NCBI GenBank assembly: GCA_009761415.1 | Contig: QUOL01000004.1 | Coordinates: forward strand, 1,550,001 to 1,614,000 | Source of the DNA: Sarcomyxa edulis | Taxonomy: Eukaryota; Basidiomycota; Agaricomycetes; Agaricales; Mycenaceae | Direction of reading: 5' to 3' | DNA length: 64,000 bases | Shown here: piece after piece, positions 1-10,086 of the stretch | Layout: every line of letters starts with the position of its first letter | How positions within the stretch are numbered: position 1 is the first letter of the stretch | Notes under the pieces: generated by a model | Told to the model about the DNA's origin: nothing | What the model saw: the letters and a program-made list of their open reading frames with translations, nothing else | Databases searched by the model: none | Position numbers and translations under genes: made by a program

Positions 1-2423
1 GAACACGTACTAAATGGTACAGCACTGGTGATTTTGCCAGTAAATCGTCCGGTAACACTTGCAATACGATTACCAGGTGTCCGGAAGAACGAGTCATTGA
101 TAGTTTGAGGGTCGAACCACTACAACAACGCAAAGCATGAGTGAGGCGATTCAAGACTACCGCGACGCTAGGGGACGGACGCACCATATTAGATTCCTGC
201 CGCACCTTATGTACCCCAATAGCATCCACGAGTGCAGAGTGCCATTTCTTTCGGAGGGCCTCGCTTGCCACATACAGGGTATATCGACGGTTTGTCTTAC
301 TGGATGCATGGTATATAGTGAATGGGTAGAGAGCTACCGAGCGATAACGTAAGCTCTCGAGGAGACGGCCATCATCAGCACGTTCCTTGCGGGATTCAGG
401 CGGTTCTGTGAAGCTGCCGAGACGTAGATAGGACAGAGGTAGAGGCTGTTAAAAATGATTGAGACTCGATTCTTCGAATGGAGAAGACTACATACGCGAG
501 AAGTAATGTGGCGTTTAACGGTGCTGTGCTGATTTGTTTGTTCGCGAGTCAGGATGACTGGATGGATGCCCGTGAGTGACAAGTCGGGGAACAAGGTTCA
601 AAGGCTTACCGAAATTGTCGAGAAGGGAGACATTCAGTTCTGTCCAACCCGACCACCCAGCTTCGGCGCGCGTTCTTCGAGATACAGAACCTGAGTATAC
701 CAGTGTCCGACTCTCGTCGTATAGATCCATGTCCTAGACGTATATATATGAGACGGCAACAGTAGCAACAAAAACAGACCGAAACATACAACAATCTCTC
801 CTTTCTGATAAACCAAGGACTCACAAAGAGCCCAAAACTTCACTTTACTCTCCGCTGCCTCAATTCCCGGCTGAGTGCTCTTGATACAATCACTGAGGAT
901 GCCCAATATTATGGGGAGAGTTTCTAAATCGGGATGCTCGTATTCCTTGTCTGTGAGTTTGAGAATCTGCTCGAGGAGGAGGTTTAGACGTGGGAGACGC
1001 GTCACAGGTCGTGATAGAAATGTAATAAGATCTCGTTTGCGGATACGTGGGTCGTTGGCTGCGGAGTGAATGAAAGTCTGGTAGGATGGATTTCGTTTCA
1101 GTTCTTGCCGATGATGAGATTCGGCGAGAGGGTAGTGTTTGATGTATGTCTCGTAGGCAGAACGGAAGTCTGATTTGAGTGTGGCTTTCGAGAAAATGCA
1201 GTATGAGTATTGACTTGACTTAATTGGGGAGAAACAGAATGGAACGCACTATCTAAGATGATATCGGCCACACTTTGCACAAGTGGGTGTTGGTCTCGTT
1301 GACGTTCGAAGAGCGCGCCGAGCATTCGTTGATGATGTGCGAGGATTTCATTGAGGTTTCCGAAAACCTGGCAGATGAAACCTTCTAGAAGAGATTCTTT
1401 GATGATAGGAGGTGACGCGTTGCGTAAGGGATCAACGAAGACCTTTTGGAGAAGCGAAAAACAAGTTCAGAATTTAAGTTACTGCGCATGCTCAACACGG
1501 TACCTGTTGGACAGCCTCTAGATCAAACACATATTCCCTCTCGGCTTTGAATACCTCGAAGATGACGGATTGCCTTTGGACCTCTTGTTTTCCCAAAGCG
1601 TCTCGTGCTTCAGGTGGGACGAGGCGATACCATTCTTGGTCGCTGTCTTGGAGCTCCCCAGTCTGAAATCGCCGAAGACCTTCCGCAGAATCCAGTCTGA
1701 CACAACACAAAGCTTTAACACGAGGACTGTATGATAGAGCATAGAAGAGAGCACACACGACAGATTTGATAGTTCAGAAGATATTTCATCTGTTTCATTA
1801 ATGGACTACAAGAAGTAACATTCGTGATTTTTCTGAAAGACGTAGACAAAATAGGAGCTCAGGGATCATACCTCAGCCTCGAAATTATCACTGTCGTCGT
1901 TTGGGTAATATGAGGATATAGTCGACGCCAATGAAGTGCTTGATGGATCTTTCTGTAGTCGCAACGCACTGGCAGGAAGTCCGAGATCACTGCGACTAGG
2001 CCTATGTCCTGGCTGTCCTGATTCAGGGTATAATGAAGATCTCTGTGATGCTGAACGAAATATTTGAGGTTCAGGAAAAGCCATAGTACTAGGAGCACCG
2101 CTCAGATTAGTAGTGGACGAACGGCTTGGAGGGCGGACTGCGATGTCTATCATGGAGATAGCGCGCTGTCTGCTTGTCGTAGGACTTTCCGGGGAAGGCA
2201 TTTGAGTATACACAACATTGTCCCAAGGGTTGGATAGGTGTTCTGGGAATTGATTGATGGGATATCGGGTAGGATATGCTGGAGGTGTTACTTCGAAATC
2301 ATAAGCTGAGAGTCGGGAATTCCTATTGAAAGTCCTTGCGGATGGACTGGGGTTCACTGGGGCTCGAGCGCCGACTGGAATTGATACGTGAGGACGTGGG
2401 GGATGTTCATAAGGATTCTGCAT
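1..2423 (-). CDS. ROM2: Rho guanine-nucleotide exchange factor (DH-PH), partial at left edge
   Basis: Predicted GEF for Rho1-type GTPases, acting at the plasma membrane in cell-wall integrity signalling. Model, minus strand: exons 2423-1872, 1805-1759, 1696-1504, 1442-1250, 1184-790, 733-610, 557-496, 445-185 and 119-1 (open). About 648 residues are visible. The first 200 are Ser/Pro-rich. The DH domain (about 241-440) opens with RQSVIFEVFKAEREYV and contains the conserved RPVTRLPRLNLLLEQIL helix. A PH domain follows (about 470-610), with YLRLGSF and a KKWHSALVDAI C-terminal helix. Rom1/Rom2 proteins carry a C-terminal CNH domain, which would lie off the window. The start at 2423 is the first in-frame ATG. 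An acceptor-like TATGCAG covers this ATG, so an upstream coding exon is possible. The family call is firm; the Rom2 orthology is inferred. Confidence 0.85.
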
Positions 2424-2827
2424 AAAAGATGGTGTAAATTCGAGATCAAGAGGAACGAACAGGGGACTTGCACTGATTTGGACACCAATTTACGCGTATT
2501 TTCACCACGCAGCCTCGAGGTCTTTCAACACCGTTCGACTCGTTCTACTCAAAGAATCTTCATAAATCGCTACAAGATCCCCACACATCATCGTGGATTT
2601 GTGCAAGGAACAATCCAGTAAATCACCACTTTTTTTAATCCATCAATCCCTCAGAATTGATTATCTTTCGTCTGCAGAAAAAAAAACATCCTCGGTCTTG
2701 ACGTCTCTGACTCCACTCAAGCTGGCCCCTCGTACGAAACTCACTCTTCTCGTCCCATAAAGGTGGCTATACCGCTCAGAATTTGCCTTTTCACCCCAAA
2801 ACTAACTCCAATTTAAGTCCAACATAC
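2424..2827. other. Divergent intergenic region with a possible uORF
   Basis: This 404-bp stretch separates the minus-strand Rho GEF from the plus-strand gene starting at 2828 and must hold both promoters. The only structure I see is a 29-codon minus-strand open frame at 2591-2502, upstream of the GEF start, which could act as a uORF. There is an A-rich run at about 2677-2688. No gene fits here. Confidence 0.4.
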
Positions 2828-5701
2828 ATGATTAGCGACCAAGAAGAGGATCAAGATTCCCTCTTTGGCTCACCACCACCATCGCCAACCAGAGGTAGGT
2901 CGCCGTCCCCCGCACTAGCTCTCCCAAGTAGAAAGAACAGTGGAGATGGAGCTGTATCTTCATCACAAAACGTGGGGACCATTGCACTTCCTGGTTCCCA
3001 TCTCAGTTCTGAACTTCCACCATTAGCCTTGTCGTTGAGCAATGACCCTCCACCCCCTCATGCTCATATGGGATATGGGTATGGGTACGGGTATGGGTAT
3101 GCTCCTCGGCCTCCGGCCCCTCAACATAACAACGCCAACACCAACCGCTTCCAATTCCAAACGCAAACACAATCCCAAGCACAGACGCAGCCCTACATAC
3201 CCACTCAATACAATTACAATATACCCACCACCACTACCTACAATGCCAACAACACCCACCCAAGAGGCACTTCTGTTGCTCCTCCCAAAAAGAAAGCGAA
3301 GACCTCGAAATCAAAGTCTTCTACCCCACGACCGGCTCCACCACCAATACCTCTTCCAGACCCTTCCGCACCAGTCCCAGCCCATTTCCTCCGCAACCAA
3401 TCTGCTCTCCTCGGACACGCAGGCCTCGTCGGTGGTGTTAACCCCGCACACCTCTCAGTTCCGCGCCACACGCGCGGTTCCACCTCACAGAACCCCATCA
3501 TAGTCGAAGACGAACACAACCCCCCTCCCCTCGGTCTCAAGAAGACTTACTACCACACCACCAACAATAACCCATTATCACCCTACCACCACTACCCCAC
3601 CATAGACATCGACCCTGCCCTCCTCCCCGCCCCCACCAACGAAGAGATTGTAGCTACCCTTATTCGACAGAAGAATATCTTCCCCGTGTTGGAAAGTATC
3701 CTGAAGCTCATTGCATCCGGTGCTCAACAGAACTCCTCACCTGATAGTAACGTGAGCACAGGTTGGGCAACATCACACAATTTCAAGTACAGTTCCAACT
3801 CCAACTCCCAACAACGCGCATCTTCAGTCTCATCCACCACTTCCTCCGACGCCCTCCCACCCACAACCACAACCTCCGCGACCACGACCAAAAAACGTAA
3901 ACTCGCCCGTGTACCCGCAGGAGCCGTCGACTGGGATGTCCCATACCCTTTCCCCAACGGTCAAGGTCCAGAGGAGTACAGCACTACATGGGAAAAGGAA
4001 CGCGGGAAACAGCTGATAGCACAGCTTGTCGGGTTGATCAAGAGCGCGGCGCGGAAAGCGGCGACGAAGAGTTATTTGCAGCAGGAGCAAGTGAAGAAGT
4101 ATCTTCAGGCGAATCAGTTGGTACCTCCTCCTCTACCAAGAAAGAAGGGGTCAGATAAGGATAGGCAGAAGAGTTCTAGTCCTGTGGTGCAGAGGATCAC
4201 GGCTCATTATAGGCCAAATACGTTGACGTATGGGTTGAATGGTGATGAGGCTTCGACAATGTTGGCTCAGGTCAATGCCTCTAGTATTGGAGATACAGCC
4301 GACGCTATGGGTACTGGCGTCGGAGAGGTTCTAACAGATGCGAGCAATGGGAAGGATCTAAGCTCCATGACCTCGACTTCATCTCATGATCCATACTTAA
4401 GCGGTCAGCAAAACACGCCTTTCGATCAGCTCATTGCTTCGTTGTTGAACGCCACGCCTGACCAAGGCGGGGCTGGAGGGTTATTGGGTGCAGGGGCGTC
4501 TGGCTCGAGTCATTCGTTTATAGCTGGGACTGAAGGGGATGGGGACGGACAAGCGTCGTCATCAACAGACATGACTCAGTCCGACTACGATCAGGGTCTA
4601 TTCGATAATTGGATGTCGATACTACACACGTTTCCAATCCCGGAGGAAGGCTTCGAGCAACAGCAACATAATCAAGAACCTCCTAGTGCACCAGATTATT
4701 CGAATTTCGAAATTCCAGGTTTCACGGATCTACAGTTCCCTGATGATGATGGTGGGGATGCTTCGATGTTTGACTTTGTCGGACAGAATCTCGAGGATGT
4801 GATCATGAATGACAATGGAGGTGGAGGTGGCGCCAGTGGTAGTATCGACAATCTCGGGTCGGACTTGGGTATGTGCATAAATGGTACTACTTTCGATGAT
4901 TACGAGTACTTATCTGCCCTTCTAGTTGGATCAGAGCAAGCTCCAACGCCGGCCGTACATGATGCCCCACAGAATTCGTCGTCTAACGATTGTCCCATCG
5001 ACCCAGCACTTCTTGCTATATCCATCCCACCTCGCGCGACTCCAGGGTCCGGAACGGGAACGGGAGGATCAGGAACACCGTCCTTCATGCCCTCGCCGTC
5101 TCCCTTAACGTCTGTCGATCCCTTGACGCCAAACTCATCGAACTGGGAACTGGGAGGCAGTGTCGAGGTATTTTCGGGTGCGAATTCGAATTTCGGAGGG
5201 GAAAGGGAAAGCGGGGTCGACGGAGGTTCGTATTCGACTGGATCTATCGTGTGTTCAGAGCCACCCAAACAATTGGCTGAAAGTGGAACGGGTAGTCAAG
5301 GTATGTGGCGTCGTGCGATTCGGAACAGTGTTTTGAAGGCTCAACGTGCGGTTATCAAAGAAGGGTCTGCGGAGACGGGATCGGGTACGGTGAATAAAGG
5401 TAAAGGGAAGGCGACTGAGATTTCACCTGTGCCACAACCTACGCCTACGTATGCCGCGAATTTTGGACTACCCGGGCCTGCAACTATGGGATATGTGCCT
5501 ACGGTGACAATCGCGCACACACTTCGCAACGCAACCACGGCACGAACTTCCAAAAGCCTGATCAGGGACAAGGAGGATATCCTTCGAAGGGCTCGAGAAC
5601 AGCGTCGACAGTTAGCTGCTGAGATCGAACGAGCCAAGGTAGAGCTGTGGGAGACGACCATTGAGCAGGGAGTGCTAACCCACCTGATCAAAGAGGTTTA
5701 A
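2828..5701 (+). CDS. Large Pro/Ser/Asn-rich protein with nuclear-localisation-like motifs and C-terminal coiled coil
   Basis: Single uninterrupted exon, 957 aa, in a window where almost all genes are split. The open frame extends 15 codons further upstream but contains no ATG there, so 2828 is the first start. I do not recognise a named domain. Visible features: a Gly-Tyr repeat (residues about 80-91), basic patches PPKKKAKTSKSKS (about 152-164) and TKKRKLARVP (about 353-362) that resemble nuclear localisation signals, and a compact, probably folded block (about 367-428) around VDWDVPYPFPNGQGPEEY. Long Gly/Ser/Asp-rich stretches follow, and a charged helix at 910-957 (LIRDKEDILRRAREQRRQ) looks like a coiled coil. 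A nuclear regulatory or scaffold role is an inference from composition. The absence of introns is unusual beside its neighbours. Existence as a gene is well supported by length; function is unknown. Confidence 0.8.
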   Translation: MISDQEEDQDSLFGSPPPSPTRGRSPSPALALPSRKNSGDGAVSSSQNVGTIALPGSHLSSELPPLALSLSNDPPPPHAHMGYGYGYGYGYAPRPPAPQHNNANTNRFQFQTQTQSQAQTQPYIPTQYNYNIPTTTTYNANNTHPRGTSVAPPKKKAKTSKSKSSTPRPAPPPIPLPDPSAPVPAHFLRNQSALLGHAGLVGGVNPAHLSVPRHTRGSTSQNPIIVEDEHNPPPLGLKKTYYHTTNNNPLSPYHHYPTIDIDPALLPAPTNEEIVATLIRQKNIFPVLESILKLIASGAQQNSSPDSNVSTGWATSHNFKYSSNSNSQQRASSVSSTTSSDALPPTTTTSATTTKKRKLARVPAGAVDWDVPYPFPNGQGPEEYSTTWEKERGKQLIAQLVGLIKSAARKAATKSYLQQEQVKKYLQANQLVPPPLPRKKGSDKDRQKSSSPVVQRITAHYRPNTLTYGLNGDEASTMLAQVNASSIGDTADAMGTGVGEVLTDASNGKDLSSMTSTSSHDPYLSGQQNTPFDQLIASLLNATPDQGGAGGLLGAGASGSSHSFIAGTEGDGDGQASSSTDMTQSDYDQGLFDNWMSILHTFPIPEEGFEQQQHNQEPPSAPDYSNFEIPGFTDLQFPDDDGGDASMFDFVGQNLEDVIMNDNGGGGGASGSIDNLGSDLGMCINGTTFDDYEYLSALLVGSEQAPTPAVHDAPQNSSSNDCPIDPALLAISIPPRATPGSGTGTGGSGTPSFMPSPSPLTSVDPLTPNSSNWELGGSVEVFSGANSNFGGERESGVDGGSYSTGSIVCSEPPKQLAESGTGSQGMWRRAIRNSVLKAQRAVIKEGSAETGSGTVNKGKGKATEISPVPQPTPTYAANFGLPGPATMGYVPTVTIAHTLRNATTARTSKSLIRDKEDILRRAREQRRQLAAEIERAKVELWETTIEQGVLTHLIKEV
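3068..3100 (+). repeat. GGGTAT-type hexanucleotide repeat coding Gly-Tyr
   Basis: About five imperfect copies of a 6-bp unit (GGATAT, GGGTAT, GGGTAC) lie in frame inside the 2828-5701 gene and encode alternating Gly-Tyr. Short in-frame repeats of this kind can vary in copy number between strains. Confidence 0.75.
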
Positions 5702-5819
5702 TTATTTAATTTAATATATTTTAAATAATGATTTTTATCAAATCATGTGATCAAAACGCGTCTTTTTCGAACCGCAACACTTGTCAGCTGAGGAATTGGC
5801 CAGACGGAGTCTAGTCTCT

Positions 5820-5825
5820 TATAAA
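5820..5825 (+). promoter_or_regulatory. Possible TATA box of BUB1
   Basis: A TATAAA lies 60 bp upstream of the BUB1 start codon, a plausible position for a core promoter element with a short leader. It is a single short match and could be chance. Confidence 0.3.
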
Positions 5826-5884
5826 CAGACACCAACCATTCGTACCTCATAGACGGAGTCCTACTAGCAGGCTATCCAGCGAGC

Positions 5885-8800
5885 ATGGCAAGTCGAGAAC
5901 GAGAGCGACAGCAATTTAAAACCCTTGTCAACGAGGCGCTCGACGACGAAGACGATCCTCTTGCAATCTACGACAAATTCGTACAATGGACACTTAAATC
6001 ATACTCACACGATGATCCTACCTCCGGTCTCCTCGAGCTTCTGAAGGAGGTGACCAGCAAATTTGAAAATGACCCGACATATCGAGGTGATTTGCGGTAT
6101 CTCAAACTATGGAGTCTGTATGCGAAAAAGGTGGACAGACCGGAGGCAGCCAGGATCTATGGGTTTTTGATGAAGAAGGAGATTGGGATCATGTACTCGG
6201 TTCTCTATGAGGAATATGCGGACGTCTTGGAGAAGGGTGGCCGGTAAGTATGCATTCAATGTATTGACGCGTTCATGACTGAAACTGTACCAGACGAGAA
6301 GAAGCAGATGAAATTTACCGCAAAGGCATTAAACGACGCGTTCGACCTCTTGAACGACTCAAGACCCGCCACCGAGAATTCCAGAGCCGTGCAGCATCGA
6401 CATCGACTCTACCAAGCTCACGCACGACCTCTCCGCCACCATCCACTTTTGTCAATTCATCCCCAGCATCAAGATACGCCGTTATGCTCGCACCACCAGT
6501 CCCCGGGAAACGCCCTGAGAAATGGCGGTTCAATCTCTCGCTCCTCTTCACCGAGGAACGCCAAGAGTACAGTATTCAAGAAGCTCGAGCACGTTCCATG
6601 GGTCTCCTCGGTAAGAAGTGGCCCTCAGACGCACCTCCACCCATTGTTTCTTCATTATCTCACTCCTCTGTGCGCGTAAATTTCAACGATACGGGGACCG
6701 GTGGCGGGGGTGCGACTAGGAGAAGGAGTATGATGATGGGAGGAGGAGCCGAACCAACAATGACCATCAATACTAAGGAAGCACTAGCAGATGTATTCGG
6801 AATGTACAACTCCCCCGAAAAGACTATGAAACTCGCTGGCGCTCTCGGGAGCAAACACGCTCCGCTGCAGAAGGTCAAAGTTAATCCTGTGAAGCTAACA
6901 CCTATCACACCTGCCCCTGTCACACCTGCCCCGCCCCAGAATCAGAATGAGAACGTCTGGGTGAATAATGCAAAGACGCCGGGTTCCAGTACGTCTCTTG
7001 TAATCTCTGCACTTCGTAACATTTCCTTCTGACCTACTCACGCGTAGCATTTCGACCATTTGTCGATACGGGACTCAAGGAGAATGCGACCCCCGTACCA
7101 CCATTACCAAAAGTAAGTTCTATGCACAATATCATGATTCTATCCACCATATTCACAATATTCTACTCGCAAAACCTAGTTCAAACCATTCGTATTCGTC
7201 GATCCCACACCCAACCCCTCCAACTCACAATCACATACACATGCGAGCAACAAGACACCAGGGCGTAACGTCCTCGGCGTCAAAGAGATGTCCACTCCCT
7301 CTGCCTCTTCCCTTCCGCATCCCAATAACGAGAACGAGGTAGCACCAATTACAAGACTCAAACCAGTCACAGAAGACAACGGGTCCGAAAACGTATTCCA
7401 ACGCGTCTTCACACCAGCGCGTAACACCCAAATCCCACTAGCACCCCTCCGCGATGTATTCACGGATGATCATGGGAAACCCATGCCTAAGAGTAAAACT
7501 CCTGCTTTATCAGCATTTGGGCATACGAGGGCTCAGTCTGAATCTATCCCTACTGTTCCTGGTATTAACGTCTATCGGATAGACGAGAACCAAATTCAAA
7601 ACCAGAATCAGAATCAGAGAGAGGGTGTAGAGGCGAGGACGCCTTTTAGGGTATTCACCCGGCCGCCTTCGTCGAATGAAAATGGGAATGGGAACGGTAG
7701 TGGATTTGGGAACGAGAACGGATTTGGGAATGAGAATGGGTTTGGACGTAGGAATGGTATCAATGTGTTCACTCCCAAAACGCCTGCGACGTTCAGACCG
7801 CTCTCGGACAAGCCTGTGATTACACCTTTTGGAGAGAGAAGAGTGGGTACGACTTTTACGCCGTTCGTGGAACAGGAGCGATCTCAGGAGGAAGAGGAGT
7901 ATCAAGAGGAAGGCGAGGAGGAGGAAGAGGGTGAAGAACTGGAGGGACCAGAACAAGAACAGGAGGAAGAAGGAACAGAGATAGAAGGGGAAGGGGAATC
8001 GACATCAGACCCCCTCGCTGTCCACGTACCAGAAGCGGAAGATGGTAATGCTTCCTACTGGTCGAACACAGACGAAGGTGATAGTCGTGACCAGGACGAA
8101 TACGAGTACGAACAGCAACAGCAACAAGTCCAGCCTGTCGTCCCTCAATACCCACAGTCGGAGGAAGCGATATACGAAGAGGAAGGCAGCGAATCGTATT
8201 ACCAGGAGGTACCTCTTGGAGGAAGATTCGGGCAGTTCAATGTCATGACGCCAATAACGGAGCGGACGTTTGAGTTTACTGCCAGTACACGATCTGGGTT
8301 TGGGGGGACACCGTGTGCCGAGAGGGATCGCGATGTGGCGTCTTCTGCCCAGCAGGTAGGTGAATTCGAGGCTGTGGAGGCTGCTGAACGACTGGCTGCT
8401 GAGCTGAGGGATGGGGACGAGGGTGAAGATGAAGAGGAGGAGGAGGAGGAGGACCAACCTTTGCAACCATTCAGGCTCTCAGACCATGCTCAGATGACGA
8501 TGATAGAGGAACGCACGAGTGGACTCAGCCTATCTGATACGCTGACACTATCCTCGAACTTCAAGCCTCCAAACCCGTGCAATGCCTTCGATCCACCCGT
8601 AATGGCTACACTCCTTTCTCTTATTCCTTCTGATCCCCATTTTCACGATTTCCGCAAACAAGAGGCTAAACTACTCGATGGGTTGATCAAATTCGCCAAG
8701 AGGGCTCGGAAGACCAGCGGAAATTCGAGCCATACGGGGTCTGCATTCGATACAGCGACAAGTTTTCCTGTTATGCTTGCTGGAAACAAATTCAGTGTCT

Positions 8801-9795
8801 CCGAGAAACTCGGTGAGGGCGGGTTTGGGATGGTTTTCAAAGCCAGAATGAAGCAACGGGCCGAAGATGAGAATGAGGATGACGAAGACGACGACGAAGA
8901 AGACGACGAAGATACCCCCATGGTTGCGATGAAAATCGTTAAACCTCGAAACCTCTGGGAATATCATGTTCTTCGGCGACTGCACGCTTCCCTTCCACCA
9001 CCCTTGAAAAAATCAGTGGTCTTGCCACACGCTCTCTACGCCTTCCATGACGAGAGTTTTCTCATCATGGACCTGTGCCCCCAAGGTACCCTCCTCAACA
9101 TTGTCAATAATGCAGCTTCAGCCGGTGTTTCACAGCAAGGAGCATGTCTGGACGAGCTTCTTGTAATGTTCTTTGCCATTGAATTGATGCGCCTTCTGGA
9201 GGGGATGCACGCAGCTGGTTTTATTCATGGAGACCTGAAGATAGATAATTGTCTTCTTCGTTTGGAAGATGTGCCAGGTGGCGCCTCATCGTGGACGGGG
9301 CTGTATCAGCCCTCTGGAGAAGGCGGATGGAGCTATAAGGGTGTGAGGGTCATCGATTTCGGTCGAACGATTGACACAAAGCTCTTCCCAACCGGCCAGG
9401 AGTTCATCGCTGACTGGGCTACGGACGACCGAGATTGCATTGAAATGCGAGAGGAGAAATCATGGACATACCAGCCGGATTACTTTGGTCTTGCGGGCAT
9501 CATTTATTGCATGCTTTTTGGCAAGTATATCCAAAGCACTTCGATAACTGCGACGGCAGGCAGATACAAGGTTGCCACTCCTTTCAAACGGTATTGGCAG
9601 ACGGACCTATGGAGCAGAGTTTTTGATTTATTGCTGAACTCTTCAATGGTTAGACCAGATAGCCGTCTACCGCTTTGCGAAGAATTAGGGGAAATTCGTA
9701 AGGAGATGGAAACATGGTTGCAGAAGAATTGTAATCGGACCAGTAATACTTTGAAAGGGTTGCTGAAGAAGGTGGAGATGTCTGTATATCGTTGA
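5885..9795 (+). CDS. BUB1: Spindle-assembly checkpoint kinase BUB1
   Basis: Kinetochore checkpoint Ser/Thr kinase that delays anaphase when chromosomes are unattached. Exons 5885-6243, 6294-6988, 7048-7112 and 7180-9795; 1244 aa. The N-terminal Mad3/BUB1 TPR region (1 to about 170) includes DDPLAIYDKFVQWTLKSYS and EYADVLEKGG. A KEN box sits at residues 362-364 (LKENATP). The middle is acidic and low-complexity (Glu-rich around 600-640). The C-terminal kinase domain (from about 911) has the Gly loop GEGGFGMVF, VAMKIV, a catalytic HGDLKIDN at about 1056 (HGD in place of HRD, as is usual in BUB1) and DFG in VIDFGRTID at about 1099. A run of about 15 Asp/Glu lies between the Gly loop and the VAMK lysine, which is unusual. 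The gene is convergent with the ataxin-2 gene, 291 bp between stops. Confidence 0.95.
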
Positions 9796-10086
9796 CCGTA
9801 CGGCGAAGGTTGTTATGTATATTCCATTCCCTAGTCACTGTATTATTGTCCATCCCGTTATCCTAGATGTTTTCTTTTTTGGAATCTAATCAGACTTGAG
9901 ACACATCTTGTTCTGAACTTGCCGTGATAATTTCAGAGATCCACAACAACATTTTGAACAGCGAGCGGTAGCTACAACACGAATCCCGAGCAGTTGGGGT
10001 GGATTCCGAAAAAAAGAGAGATACGACAAGGAAATCGAAACCCTGAACTCCTACCCATATGTTCAAAGATCAATATACACCTATCA

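Noticed and set aside
3042..3503. 153-codon plus-strand frame inside the 2828-5701 gene
   Set aside because: It is a shadow frame with repeat-driven composition, inside a much longer supported frame.
7510..8466. Long minus-strand frames opposite BUB1
   Set aside because: They mirror the Glu/Asp-rich coding repeats of BUB1, whose complement is Leu/Phe/Ser-rich, and have no family features.
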